The notes: generated from the letters alone by a model not told the origin. Counted from the first letter of the stretch, positions 29,120 to 38,714 are shown. The stretch: DNA of 64,000 nt from Grimontia celer (GCF_900055185.1 NZ_FIZX01000001.1:1550001-1614000), one strand, 5' to 3'. Translations and numbers: made by a program.

Positions 29120-29779
29120 TTAGTATTCTTCCGCCAGTTCACGACACAACGACTGAGACAGCATGACGTGTGTTTTGATTCGCTCTGCAGCGTTAGAAAC
29201 GTTGTCAGCGACAACGTTGAGTCCTTCTTCAAACTTCTTACCGGATTGTGATGCTTCCACACGGGACATGGCAGACAGCACAGATGCAGTCTTGATTTCG
29301 CGAGCTAAGTTTTCCAGCAACTCCGATAGCGACGTCACTTCGCGATAAAATTGGCGATTCAGTTGCCTATGCTCAGATTTCATCTTTTCAAGCGGTGCCT
29401 GAATGCTGTCAACATACGCAGAATCTTTACTGATTCTCGCCGCTTTGCTGAAGCTTGCGATCGTCCGCTCGTTGCGCACGGATATGGTCGCCAATCGGCT
29501 GATAGTAACGGCTTTAAGGTTGATGATGTCTGAGGTTTTTACTGTGGTTGCCGCCAACTGATCGATGAAATCAGTAATGGCTCTGAAGCCTGCGGCACCT
29601 TGACCAGCACGCAATGCCAGCGCTCTTGCGTTACTCGCAGTTAAAGAAATATCGTTGGCGATTTCCCGGGCTTTATACAACTCCGCCGCGACCACCGCTG
29701 CTGTCACAAAGTGGCTGTCTGCGTTTATATCTGTCATGGAGGTATCTGATTTAAAGGAATCTTTTGTCAGTTTAGACAA
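29120..29779 (-). CDS. Degenerate chemoreceptor-like cytoplasmic protein
   Basis: 219 residues, soluble and mainly helical. Residues about 42-75 (SLTASNARALALRAGQ and what follows) line up with the conserved tip of methyl-accepting chemotaxis proteins, but most signature residues are replaced. Long amphipathic helices flank this part. It probably forms a coiled coil and may partner the downstream ODP-like protein. The start is uncertain: TTG 29779 or ATG 29737; neither has a good Shine-Dalgarno. Confidence 0.7.
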   Translation of the reverse strand: MSKLTKDSFKSDTSMTDINADSHFVTAAVVAAELYKAREIANDISLTASNARALALRAGQGAAGFRAITDFIDQLAATTVKTSDIINLKAVTISRLATISVRNERTIASFSKAARISKDSAYVDSIQAPLEKMKSEHRQLNRQFYREVTSLSELLENLAREIKTASVLSAMSRVEASQSGKKFEEGLNVVADNVSNAAERIKTHVMLSQSLCRELAEEY

Positions 29780-29847
29780 CTATTTATGTCTATTCGCAAA
29801 TGAGACATATTTTCTGCAGCTTTTGATAGGTTTCATCGGATTCAGGC

Positions 29848-29873
29848 TAAAAAAACACCGCCTCAGCGGTGCT
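29848..29873 (-). terminator. Terminator of the PilZ gene
   Basis: CACCGC/GCGGTG with a four-base loop; the minus strand ends in seven T residues. Confidence 0.92.
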
Positions 29874-29881
29874 TTCCTTTG

Positions 29882-30628
29882 TTATGTACCCGGTGATTGG
29901 TCTTTTTTCGGGCTCTTGAACACGTACTTGGTGCCGTCGTAAATCAGGTTGGACAGTAATCGGCGACAGTTCGCCTTTCCGGGTTCATCAAAGACCATAC
30001 CGTAGTTCTGCTTACCCCGTTTTTTACGACAGTTTTTCACGGCACCACTCAGTGCATAAGTGTCACCATTGGTGCTATTAATCACTTCCAACACGATTTT
30101 GGTGTCCACATCGAACTCAGGAGAAATGGCGTCAAAGCTGAAGCCACAACCCGCTGAAGACACGTCAGTCAGGATCACCCTTAGTTTGCGGTTGGACATC
30201 TGAATATCGCCAGGCAGCCTCAGTTCATAGCGGACTTCATTACGCAAAAGAACCAATTTCGCCTGCTGCGGCACAGGAAACACCAAAAGCTGAATAGGAC
30301 GATAAACCACGTGTTCGATTCGGGTTCTAAAACGAACCAACGCCCCTTCGCCCTGTTCAGAAATACCTTCAATATCGACGTTGAAACCTTGCATGAAAAA
30401 CTCTTCATACTCGTTTTTCGCAAGACGCGGCATCGTGAAGAAAATATGTTGCTGATCATCAAAGCCAATAAAGTTAGCTTTGAAGTTAAGACGCTGCCCT
30501 AAAGGAGTCACAATTTCTAAAGAAGCTTCAGTGCCATGCTGGATAAAATCCATGGCTTGAAGCCCCATAATTACTCTTTCTTTATGTTTGGCCGGCGGCT
30601 TTTTTGCTTGAGCCGAATTTGTGTTCAT
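29882..30628 (-). CDS. PilZ-domain c-di-GMP receptor (YcgR-like)
   Basis: 248 residues. An N-terminal YcgR-type flagellar-brake domain (about 25-125) is followed by a PilZ domain (about 130-235) with the c-di-GMP-binding motifs RNEVR and DVSSAGCGF. YcgR-like proteins slow the flagellar motor when c-di-GMP is high. Start ATG 30628 follows GAGG seven bases away. It has its own terminator, so it is a separate transcript from the receptor-like/ODP pair downstream. Confidence 0.9.
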   Translation of the reverse strand: MNTNSAQAKKPPAKHKERVIMGLQAMDFIQHGTEASLEIVTPLGQRLNFKANFIGFDDQQHIFFTMPRLAKNEYEEFFMQGFNVDIEGISEQGEGALVRFRTRIEHVVYRPIQLLVFPVPQQAKLVLLRNEVRYELRLPGDIQMSNRKLRVILTDVSSAGCGFSFDAISPEFDVDTKIVLEVINSTNGDTYALSGAVKNCRKKRGKQNYGMVFDEPGKANCRRLLSNLIYDGTKYVFKSPKKDQSPGT

Positions 30629-31163
30629 TTAACATCCTCGCCGGAAATGCTGCTCTTATTGGATACCAAATACACGGAAAATAGGATGGCTGCGCGTCCG
30701 CGAACATTGCTTGAACTGAAAGTACCTTTCTACATCTTGTTTGCGGTACTTCCGGTTAACCTGGGTATCACTCGCTTGCCCTTGCTATCGACCGAGCAGA
30801 TAAAAACTGTTGGACATTTTTACAACAGTGCCGTAACAAACACTGGCTAAACCGCTTATTACATTAATAACTTATAGGCAAAAGAGCGCATTATTTCAAA
30901 GTGATAGTTGCATATTTCGTCATTGACACATCTGTCATTTCACCTTGTTTATTCAAGGGTTTTTCTACTTACTCAATCAAAAGAACCCTCTCCAAAAGTG
31001 CGACTTTTAGTTCTCTTTTGTGACAACGTCATCAATTAATTTCTAAAGGTTTTTATCACTCCGCCGTTGTTGGCATTAAGGGGCGCTGTGCTTGATTGCA
31101 TAAATTAATCGATCAAATCAGGCATTAGCTTTGTGAAAATAAGTGACGGTTCAGAGGTTCTTT
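30629..31163. other. Intergenic region
   Basis: About 535 bp of AT-rich DNA between divergent genes, with promoters expected for both. A short frame ending at 30850 is open but has no Shine-Dalgarno or recognisable product. No RNA gene or repeat seen. Confidence 0.5.
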
Positions 31164-31658
31164 ATGGCTAATCGCTTGTCTAAAACAGTTTGTTTTGTTG
31201 CGACGTTGCTTCTGGGACCAATGGCGCTCGCCAATACACCAGGTGGCGAAAGCCGGTCATTCCCAGACTCAGAACAGATGAAAAGCACACTTTCAGCGAT
31301 GGGGTTTAATGAACCCTGGAGCATGACAGACGGCGGCGAGAAACAGCCTCTGAACAACGGCGAACTGTGGATCCGAGAAGGTAACTATTTTGCCGTCATG
31401 TCAGTTCGGGATGACAACGAACAAGCAATGCAGCTATCGCTAATTAACAATCTTTCAGTCTGTGCCCAACTCGGTATAGCTGCCACGGGCGATTCATCCA
31501 AATCTGTCTTCAGCGCATTCAGCCATCTCACCGGAAAAGCCCTTACACAACCCGAAACCACAGCCTCCAATGAACAAAGCCCTTTTCACTATCATGTGCT
31601 GATCACCGAGATGATTGCCGAGCGCACCTTGATGCAATGTGGCGTTAAAAATCAATGA
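31164..31658 (+). CDS. Small secreted protein, unknown function
   Basis: 164 residues from ATG 31164 (AGAGG six bases upstream); the frame is open from 31143. A signal peptide is visible (MANRLSKTVCFVATLLL ending in ALA). The mature part has two Cys, one near residue 100 (NNLSVCAQLG) and one at the C-terminus (LMQCGVKNQ), which could form a disulfide in the periplasm. No family recognised. The 263-bp inverted-repeat element begins 57 bp after its stop. Confidence 0.78.
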   Translation: MANRLSKTVCFVATLLLGPMALANTPGGESRSFPDSEQMKSTLSAMGFNEPWSMTDGGEKQPLNNGELWIREGNYFAVMSVRDDNEQAMQLSLINNLSVCAQLGIAATGDSSKSVFSAFSHLTGKALTQPETTASNEQSPFHYHVLITEMIAERTLMQCGVKNQ

Positions 31659-31715
31659 AATAAGTTCTCCGCCTTACAGGTCTCATTATTAAGACTAAAA
31701 TCTTAGAGATACCTA

Positions 31716-31978
31716 GGGTCTGTTGACCTTTGGTGATGATTTTTGCAGCAGTTTGCGGCGACTTTATGCAAGGCAGAGGCATCGATGTGTAGCTGGCCTA
31801 CATGAGAAGCCGATAACGCAGGAGAAAGTCGCCACAAACGCTGCCCGAAGGGTTCTGCTAAAAGCGTTTTATGCTTTGTTGAGGTGTATTTGCTTAGAAT
31901 GACTAGGCGGCAAACACCTCGCCGCGCCTAAAACGCTTTTCGCTAGAACAAAACTTAACCACCAAAGGTCAACAGACC
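31716..31978. mobile_element. MITE-like element with perfect terminal inverted repeats
   Basis: 263 bp, bounded by a perfect 20-bp inverted repeat starting GGGTCTGTTGACC and flanked on each side by TA, the target duplication of Tc1/mariner-IS630-type transposons. No ORF of useful size. Inside are two further inverted repeats: 31751-31765 with 31825-31839 (14 of 15 paired) and AAAAGCGTTTTA at 31860-31871 with 31929-31940 (perfect). The whole can fold into a two-stem structure closed by the terminal repeat. It ends 22 bp before the start of the HD-GYP gene. The 13-bp tip recurs at 41074. Confidence 0.75.
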
Positions 31979-32000
31979 CTATCAGAAAGCAAAGGGACTT

Positions 32001-33452
32001 ATGACAGATACCACACACTATCAGTCGCCAACTCGTGCGGTGCTCCACTACGTTACAGCCGTGATTATTTTCACCCTGTATGGCGCTCGGGTCTGCCCTT
32101 TTATCGATGCCTTGCCTACCGCCGTGCTTTTCATCCAGACCGCTACTGTGTTTATCCTGCTCTACTTTTCCCGCCTGATTATCCGCGCCGTCAAACACGA
32201 TGAAGCCAGTCTGGCAACCAATGTTGGCTTGTTCGCGATTGTGGGCGTCGGCTTTGCGGGTTGGTATTCTCTGCTTTACGATTTTCCTCTCGACAGTAAT
32301 CTCAAGGTTATCTTTGGCATTACCTTACTCGGCATTGTCATCAACCTCGATTTGGCCATTTCGAACGCCCGTCACCTTTCCAAGCACAACATCAGCAAGA
32401 ATCAAATGCCTGACCAAATCAAACCGCTGGCAGGACAAATTGGCCTTGGCGCGATGTTTTTGACTGTCATGGTGACAGTGCTGTTAGGCTTAGTCGTGAC
32501 CAAAGATTTACTGTGGCTTGTCGAGCACACAGAACACCAGGTAGACATTGCTGATATAGACAGCATTCTGAAAGAGTTTATTTATGTTGCAGGGGTTGTA
32601 TTGGTATACATCGCACTAATTTCCTTTAATGGGTCAGCACTGGTGAGCGAGCAGCTCACCCGTCAAACCAATGCAATGACCGCAGCAGCATCCGGCAACT
32701 TCGAAGAAAAAGTGCCACTGAGCCAAGCTGGCGAACTCAGCGTCATTGCCTACTACACCAATAAAATGTTCAGCGACCTCAAAAACAGCTATGACGAAAT
32801 AAACCGCACGCGGGACGCAACCATCGTCGGGCTTTCCACCTTGGCAGAAGTGCGGGACAACGAAACCGGTGCGCATATTCTCCGCACTCAGCATTACGTA
32901 AAAGCCTTGGCTGACGTACTGAAGCGCCAGCCCAAGTATTCAAACTATCTGACAGAAGAAACCATCGACCTGCTTTACAAATCAGCACCGCTGCACGATG
33001 TCGGTAAAGTCGGTATTCCTGACGCTATATTGCTTAAACCCGGTAAGCTGACAGACGAAGAATTCACCATCATGAAAACCCACGCCCAACTGGGCGCAGA
33101 TGCACTCAGCATTACCGAGAAAAGTGGCGATGGCATTGCCTTCCTGCGCTTTGCCCGTGAGATTGCCGCCACTCATCATGAGAAATGGGACGGTTCAGGT
33201 TATCCGCGAGGATTGTCAGGCGAAGAGATCCCGCTTTCGGGTCGGTTAATGGCGCTGGCTGATGTTTACGATGCATTGATTTCCAAACGCGTCTATAAAC
33301 CCGCATTCAGCCATGAAAAAGCCAAAGAGATTATTTTGGAGGGAAGATGCACCCACTTTGACCCTGCCGTGGTGGATGCATTTTTGGCCTGCGAACATAC
33401 CTTTGTCGATATTGCCCAGCAGTACAAAGATGAAGATGTGAAGGCGGCTTAA
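32001..33452 (+). CDS. Membrane HD-GYP c-di-GMP phosphodiesterase
   Basis: 483 residues. About six membrane helices (20-215), a HAMP-like linker (about 215-265), and an HD-GYP domain (about 275-470) with LHDVGKVGIPD and HHEKWDGSGYP intact. It should degrade c-di-GMP. Start ATG 32001 has AAAGGGA upstream. The MITE-like element sits immediately upstream, so the native promoter may be displaced or supplied by it. The stop overlaps the helD stop by 4 bp on the opposite strand. Confidence 0.92.
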   Translation: MTDTTHYQSPTRAVLHYVTAVIIFTLYGARVCPFIDALPTAVLFIQTATVFILLYFSRLIIRAVKHDEASLATNVGLFAIVGVGFAGWYSLLYDFPLDSNLKVIFGITLLGIVINLDLAISNARHLSKHNISKNQMPDQIKPLAGQIGLGAMFLTVMVTVLLGLVVTKDLLWLVEHTEHQVDIADIDSILKEFIYVAGVVLVYIALISFNGSALVSEQLTRQTNAMTAAASGNFEEKVPLSQAGELSVIAYYTNKMFSDLKNSYDEINRTRDATIVGLSTLAEVRDNETGAHILRTQHYVKALADVLKRQPKYSNYLTEETIDLLYKSAPLHDVGKVGIPDAILLKPGKLTDEEFTIMKTHAQLGADALSITEKSGDGIAFLRFAREIAATHHEKWDGSGYPRGLSGEEIPLSGRLMALADVYDALISKRVYKPAFSHEKAKEIILEGRCTHFDPAVVDAFLACEHTFVDIAQQYKDEDVKAA

Positions 33453-35533
33453 ACCGCCTGCAGCACCTTCTTCGAAAGCTTAGACGTGACAGGATAACTT
33501 CCTTGCCACAGTTCTTTCGCGAAAACAGAGGGTTTTTCCGGGTGGGAGAACACCCAGCACTCATGTCGTCCACGAGTCAGAGCCACGTAGAACAGGCGTC
33601 TTTCCTCCGCATGTTCCATTTCATCAGCCACTGACAGCAATGCAGATTCCAATCCTTCTCCTGAAGATTTGGCCGGAAACGTGCCGTCATCCACGTCCAG
33701 AATAAAGCTGTAATCGGCTTCAAGACCTTTACTGCCGTGTGCCGTGACATAGCTGATAGATAGATTCGGATACTGACTCTGCCACTCGCTCAGAGCCTCT
33801 GGTTTATTCGCATTATTACGGCCAATTAACAGAAGGCTGGTTGGTTTGTCGCCAGCGGATTTTGCCAGTTTCTCCAATACCGATTCCATCGCATCCGAGG
33901 GCATCAAATGCACTGCTTTTTTCTTTTGCTCTCGTGCACTGTCGAGCGGTTTGCTGAGCTGCTGCGGATCGACCTGAATAAACGCATTGGCAACAGCACC
34001 AATCTGGGAATTAAAGCGATAAGTGGTATCAAGATAACGAATGACACCAGAAGGAAAACGGCTCATAAAACCCGTGGTCAGGCTGACATCAGATCCTGCA
34101 AAGCGGTAAATCGCCTGCCAGTCATCCCCCACCGCAAACAGCGACGGCGCACGGTTTCGTTTACCGCCGCAAAGGGCTTCCAACAAAGCAAGACGCGCTG
34201 GAGAAATGTCCTGATATTCATCGACCATAATGTGGTCGTAGCGTGCACCGAAGGATTCACTTTTCTTGGAAAGCAGCTTGGTGGCTTCTTTGATCAGGCT
34301 GTTAAAGTCATAGGCCTTCTGTTCTTTCAGCGCAGCGAGATAGCCTTTTAGCACTGGCTGAACCAATGCCAGTTCACTTTCAGCTTTTTCATCGCCTTTG
34401 ATCGACGCTTTAATCGTGGTTACTGATTGGCTTTGTTGCGCCAGCAAATCCACCAGTCGCCACAGCCACCTTTGCAGCTTAGCTTCGTGTGCCTGTTCCA
34501 CCAGCGGACGCTCTGCTGATAAACCCGGAATTGACCACTGCGCCAAATGCTTGAGCCAGCGCTTTTCAACCGCAGGCTGTGCGAAGTTTTCCGCCAACCA
34601 CAATGTCATCCAGCTGTGTTTGGTTTCTTCATCCGTCGCCATCGGTGCGATGTTAGCGTCCTGACCGGAAATCTCTTTGATCGCCTTGAGCGCAAAAGCG
34701 TGGAAGGTTGAGGTTTCCACGCCTTTCAAACCCGCTTTCGCCAAACGTTCCGCCATTTCCTCACTGGCTTTCTTACCAAACGCCAACATCAGAATGCGTG
34801 AAGGTTCCGTTTGCTGGCTGGCAACCAAATACTGCGCCCGTGCCATCAGCACACTGGTTTTACCTGAACCTGCTCCTGCCAACAGCAAGTTGTGGTTATC
34901 GTCCATCAACACCGCCTGACGCTGTGAATCATTCAACGGTGACGATTCCACGCCATCAAACCAGGTAGACCAACGCGCTAACTCTTCATCACGCCATGCA
35001 GTATTTCGGGCGTTGCGTTGTGCTTCACCGTTTTGCAGCCAGCCGTAGAGTGATTGATAAAGCGCAGGATTGGCTGTCGCCATTACTTGCGGTAATACAC
35101 CACACCGTTCAAACACTTCCTGCGCTTTCACCTGCCACGCTTTCAAATCTTCAACTCGCAGAAAACCCGAGAAGTCGCGCAACTCATCACGCAGCGCAAT
35201 CAATTCCGGTTCCACCAGCATGAACTTGTTTTGCTGCTTACCCAGCCACGCTTGATAGTGCTCAGAGAGCGTCTCAGCAAACTCATGCACCTGACTCCAG
35301 GGCAAACCATAAACCGCGATTTTCTGTGCGGGCCGATCTACAGGAGAAACAATGAAAGTCAGTCGCCCCCAAACCAGACCTCGAGACACGCGGCACTGCC
35401 CATCCCAGATAGAAAATGGGACGGTTTGCGTCATTTGTTTGGATTCAAAAACCAGTTGGTTCTCGTCCAGCGCGATACTGTAGTGATCGCCCTGTACAAA
35501 CCACTGAGCCAGATTGGAGGCAGTGAGTTTCAT
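33449..35533 (-). CDS. helD: HelD, DNA helicase IV
   Basis: 694 residues, near the usual 684. It has the helicase IV N-terminal domain (RGLVWGRLTF near 52), Walker A AGAGSGKTSVL near 215, the DEYQD box (MVDEYQDIS) and C-terminal UvrD-type motifs (VTAHGSKGLEADY, VALTRGRHECW). A 3'-5' superfamily 1 helicase acting in DNA repair. It diverges from the yccS-like gene, a neighbourhood also found in enterobacteria. Confidence 0.93.
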   Translation of the reverse strand: MKLTASNLAQWFVQGDHYSIALDENQLVFESKQMTQTVPFSIWDGQCRVSRGLVWGRLTFIVSPVDRPAQKIAVYGLPWSQVHEFAETLSEHYQAWLGKQQNKFMLVEPELIALRDELRDFSGFLRVEDLKAWQVKAQEVFERCGVLPQVMATANPALYQSLYGWLQNGEAQRNARNTAWRDEELARWSTWFDGVESSPLNDSQRQAVLMDDNHNLLLAGAGSGKTSVLMARAQYLVASQQTEPSRILMLAFGKKASEEMAERLAKAGLKGVETSTFHAFALKAIKEISGQDANIAPMATDEETKHSWMTLWLAENFAQPAVEKRWLKHLAQWSIPGLSAERPLVEQAHEAKLQRWLWRLVDLLAQQSQSVTTIKASIKGDEKAESELALVQPVLKGYLAALKEQKAYDFNSLIKEATKLLSKKSESFGARYDHIMVDEYQDISPARLALLEALCGGKRNRAPSLFAVGDDWQAIYRFAGSDVSLTTGFMSRFPSGVIRYLDTTYRFNSQIGAVANAFIQVDPQQLSKPLDSAREQKKKAVHLMPSDAMESVLEKLAKSAGDKPTSLLLIGRNNANKPEALSEWQSQYPNLSISYVTAHGSKGLEADYSFILDVDDGTFPAKSSGEGLESALLSVADEMEHAEERRLFYVALTRGRHECWVFSHPEKPSVFAKELWQGSYPVTSKLSKKVLQAV

Positions 35534-35752
35534 GGTTGGATTCTATTTTCCTGTCTATATGTACAGCATATCAATTTCAGGTGTTATTTATAGCCCAACA
35601 ACACAAAGAGTTTAGATAGATGAATGAAAATCAAGCAAAAGGCCGCTTTCCCTGTCTTGTCCAAGCGAAATAGTCTCCCTTTTTGATCTCGTCCCTTGGA
35701 TGACACCTTTAATCTGCTATCTTAGCCACACTTGCCTTAACGCTGCATTGAA

Positions 35753-37927
35753 ATGATTTCAAAGAAAACTTCTCTTACATTCAGGGAATACTGGGCCAAC
35801 AGCCGCATTAACTATAGTGTCCGCGTGTTTATCGCCCTCGTTGGTGTTGCCCTTCCCTGTTGGTGGTATGGCGCATCGGAAGCCATCACACCACTGGTTC
35901 TTGGTATTATTGCCTCTGCATTGGCAGAAACAGACGACAACTTCTCTGGCAGACTCTCTGGGCTGCTGACCACCCTTTTCTGTTTCGCCGTCGCCACCTT
36001 CTCTATCGAGCTGCTTTTTGATTACCCATGGTGGTTTGTTACCGGTCTCATGACCTCAACCTTCGGTTTTATCATGTTGGGCGCGATAGGCGCGCGGTAT
36101 GCCAGTATTGCATTTGCATCCTTGCTTATTGCTGTTTACACCATGCTCGGTGCGCACGAGTCACAAAACCTTTGGTATCAACCCTCACTTCTGCTGGCAG
36201 GTGCCGCGCTTTACGGTGTTATTTCTCTGATTTGGCTGCTGCTATGGCCGCACCAGCCAGTGCAACAAAGCCTCGCTGCGCTGTTTAAATCCCTTTCCGG
36301 TTATCTCGATCAGAAATCAAAGATGTTCCACCCAAGTCGAGATTTAAAACCGCAACCATTGCGTCTGCGTGATGCAAAGGAAAATGCGCTGGTTGTGACC
36401 GCGCTAAACAGTGCCAAAGCCGCGCTGCTAAACCGTGTTCGTGGCGGAAGACTCAGCGACAGCAACCGCCAATACCTCAAGATTTACTTTCTGGCACAGG
36501 ACATTCACGAGCGCGCCAACTCCTCACACTACCGCTATCAGGAACTGGCGGAAGTCTTCTTCCACAGCGATGTGATGTTCCGCTTGCAGCGACTTTTGCA
36601 CCTGCAATCCAAAGCCTGTTTGGAAGTCTCGCAGTGTCTGACACTGGGACAGCCTTACCGACACGGTGAAGAAAGCGTAAAAGCGCTGGATGAGCTCAAT
36701 GAATCCCTGCTTTATGTAAAAGCGCAGAACAATCCAGAATGGACACCATTACTGCCTCAGCTGGATTTTCTGTTCCGAAACTTAGCGACCGTCGAGCGCC
36801 AGCTTTCTAACGTCAGCAACCCAGATGCCACACAAACGGATGAAGACAAAGAGATTGCCGACTCAGATGCGCACGGTTTCCGCGACAAGCTTTCGCGCAT
36901 TCGCGCCCAGTTAACCCCTAAATCTCTGCTGTTCCGTCATGGTGTGCGTTTAAGCCTCGCTTTGGCGGTGGGTTACGGCATTATTCAGGGCTTTGACCTC
37001 ACCCGAGGCTACTGGATTTTGCTGACTATCCTGTTTGTTTGTCAGGCCAATTACTCCGCCACGCGCAGCAAGCTGACAGAACGTATTTCAGGCACTTTGA
37101 TTGGTTTGTTGGTGGGTTTGCCGCTGCTGACTCTGTTTCCGGATTTGACCGGACAACTGGTGTTGATGGTGCTTTTCGGCGTGTTGTTCTTCGCCTTCCG
37201 TACCACCCATTACGCCGCCGCCACCGCGTTTATTACCCTGCTGGTATTGATGTGCTTTAACCAGTTGGGTGAAGGTTATGCAGTGATATTGCCGCGCCTT
37301 GGCGATACGCTGGTTGGCTGTGCGCTTTCTGTTCTAGCAGTACGTTTTGTCTTGCCGGATTGGCAGGCTCACCGACTGCGCGGGATCATGAAAGATTCTG
37401 TCGCTGCTAACCGCGATTACCTGGCGCAAATCATCGGCCAATACCGCATTGGTAAACGCGACAACATGGCCTACCGTGTCGCCCGTCGTGAAGCGCACAA
37501 TGGTGATGCCCAGCTCACAACCGCTATCAGTAATATGCTGGCAGAGCCTGGCCGATACCGCACTGCCACTGATGAAAGTTTCCGTTTCCTTTGTTTGAAC
37601 CACGCCATGCTGAGTTATATATCTGCACTGGGCGCACATCGAATGCAAATGGACGACGACAGCATCCACGAACTGGTTTCCAAAGCGCATCGCGGTATTC
37701 ACGAAGAGCTGGATTGTTTGGTCTCGAAGCTTTCAGGCGAATCGTTCGAGAAAACGCCGTGTCTGGATGAAGCGCTCGGCAAACACCTTGAGCGCTGGCG
37801 CGAAGAAGAAAGCAGCTCGGCTCGCATGGTATTGCAGCAGCTGCATTTGATTCACCGCATCATGCCGGAAATGCACAAGCTGACCGATGACCTTGCGAAG
37901 AAAGCACTGAATAGCTCGAAGTCTTAA
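35753..37927 (+). CDS. YccS/YhfK-family inner-membrane protein (FUSC)
   Basis: 724 residues. Two blocks of about five to six membrane helices (30-180 and 400-530) are separated and followed by large cytoplasmic domains, the layout of YccS of the FUSC family related to aromatic-acid exporters. Typical segments are TPLVLGIIASALAETDD near 46 and RGYWILLTILFVCQANYSATR near 418. Role unknown, probably efflux. Start ATG 35753. Ends in a good terminator. Confidence 0.9.
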   Translation: MISKKTSLTFREYWANSRINYSVRVFIALVGVALPCWWYGASEAITPLVLGIIASALAETDDNFSGRLSGLLTTLFCFAVATFSIELLFDYPWWFVTGLMTSTFGFIMLGAIGARYASIAFASLLIAVYTMLGAHESQNLWYQPSLLLAGAALYGVISLIWLLLWPHQPVQQSLAALFKSLSGYLDQKSKMFHPSRDLKPQPLRLRDAKENALVVTALNSAKAALLNRVRGGRLSDSNRQYLKIYFLAQDIHERANSSHYRYQELAEVFFHSDVMFRLQRLLHLQSKACLEVSQCLTLGQPYRHGEESVKALDELNESLLYVKAQNNPEWTPLLPQLDFLFRNLATVERQLSNVSNPDATQTDEDKEIADSDAHGFRDKLSRIRAQLTPKSLLFRHGVRLSLALAVGYGIIQGFDLTRGYWILLTILFVCQANYSATRSKLTERISGTLIGLLVGLPLLTLFPDLTGQLVLMVLFGVLFFAFRTTHYAAATAFITLLVLMCFNQLGEGYAVILPRLGDTLVGCALSVLAVRFVLPDWQAHRLRGIMKDSVAANRDYLAQIIGQYRIGKRDNMAYRVARREAHNGDAQLTTAISNMLAEPGRYRTATDESFRFLCLNHAMLSYISALGAHRMQMDDDSIHELVSKAHRGIHEELDCLVSKLSGESFEKTPCLDEALGKHLERWREEESSSARMVLQQLHLIHRIMPEMHKLTDDLAKKALNSSKS

Positions 37928-37934
37928 AATCGCT

Positions 37935-37964
37935 CCCGGCGGCACCTGTCGCCGGGATTTTCTT
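37935..37964 (+). terminator. Terminator of the YccS-like gene
   Basis: CCCGGCG/CGCCGGG stem with an eight-base loop followed by ATTTTCTT. Confidence 0.85.
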
Positions 37965-38080
37965 AATTCCACAGCTCCAAACCCCTCATACATCTCTTTT
38001 CCCTACTCTCGAATCTGCATCACATTTCGGGCATTTCAATTGCTCTCTCTTTGGAACTGTCTTTACTTTCCACTCAAATC

Positions 38081-38119
38081 GATAATAATTATCACTTGCG
38101 AATGGTTATCATTATGATT
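38081..38119. promoter_or_regulatory. Two Fur-box-like sites
   Basis: GATAATAATTATCACTTGC (38081-38099) matches the 19-bp Fur consensus at about 14 positions. A second site around 38098-38116 (core AATGGTTATCATTATG) matches at about 13. Together they sit 14-52 bp upstream of the first gene of the NiSOD operon, where repression by Fe-Fur would block transcription. Confidence 0.65.
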
Positions 38120-38132
38120 GAGGCGCAATGAT

Positions 38133-38498
38133 ATGGATGATTGGAGAAACTTGATATTGGCGGGGAACCAATACTTCGCCATTGATGAGATGGAGCATGC
38201 CGAAGACAACTACTTCGATGCCCTCACCTTGCTGGATGAGAACAGCGAGTCTCTGTTCACAGACCGCGAAAAGCTCTCAGCCTGGCTTGCCTGTCATCAC
38301 AACCTCGCCACCGTTTATAAGCAATCAGATCAATCTGAACTCGCCCGATTCCACCTTGAATCACCGCTGGAAATCATCGAAGTCCAGCTTAAAAAGGCCT
38401 CACCGGACCACCAGCATTTTGTTGAGCTTTTAAAAGCTTATTCAGCCGGACTCAGTGAGTTGGTCGTGTTCAAACAAACTACCCAACGCGCTGCCTGA
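38133..38498 (+). CDS. Small TPR-like protein, first gene of the NiSOD operon
   Basis: 121 residues from ATG 38133 with GAGG upstream. Helical repeats resembling TPRs are visible (NQYFAIDEMEHAEDNYFDAL, then HHNLATVYKQSDQSELARFH). No signal peptide. It begins right after the Fur-like sites and ends 16 bp before the His-rich membrane-protein gene, so it is probably part of the sodN transcript. A role as assembly helper is a guess. Confidence 0.78.
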   Translation: MDDWRNLILAGNQYFAIDEMEHAEDNYFDALTLLDENSESLFTDREKLSAWLACHHNLATVYKQSDQSELARFHLESPLEIIEVQLKKASPDHQHFVELLKAYSAGLSELVVFKQTTQRAA

Positions 38499-38514
38499 GC
38501 GGCCGGAGGAAACC

Positions 38515-38709
38515 ATGTTCAAGAATTTCACACTGTTTGCCCTTCTGTTCCTCTTCAGCACAGAAGTGTTCGCCCACAAAGGCCACGATCATGCGCATTG
38601 GACAGCCGATTTCATCCACTTTCTATGGCTAATGCCGATTCTGTTTGGCTGTGCGCTCATCATCTTTGCGATTACTTATCTGGATAAGAAATCCAAGTCA
38701 CGGAGATAA
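38515..38709 (+). CDS. His-rich 64-residue membrane protein
   Basis: Starts at ATG 38515 with GGAGG five bases ahead. Residues 1-20 look like a signal peptide or first helix (LFALLFLFSTEVFA). Next comes a metal-binding-like HKGHDHAHW stretch, then one helix (FLWLMPILFGCALIIFAIT) and a basic tail DKKSKSRR. It lies 5 bp before sodN. The His cluster at the periplasmic face suggests a role in nickel (or other metal) handling for the dismutase, but this is inferred from context alone. Confidence 0.8.
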   Translation: MFKNFTLFALLFLFSTEVFAHKGHDHAHWTADFIHFLWLMPILFGCALIIFAITYLDKKSKSRR

Positions 38710-38714
38710 CCACC

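Noticed and set aside
30536-30850. 104-codon frame upstream of the PilZ gene
   Set aside because: The first third is antisense to the PilZ gene, and the remaining part lacks a start signal and recognisable content.
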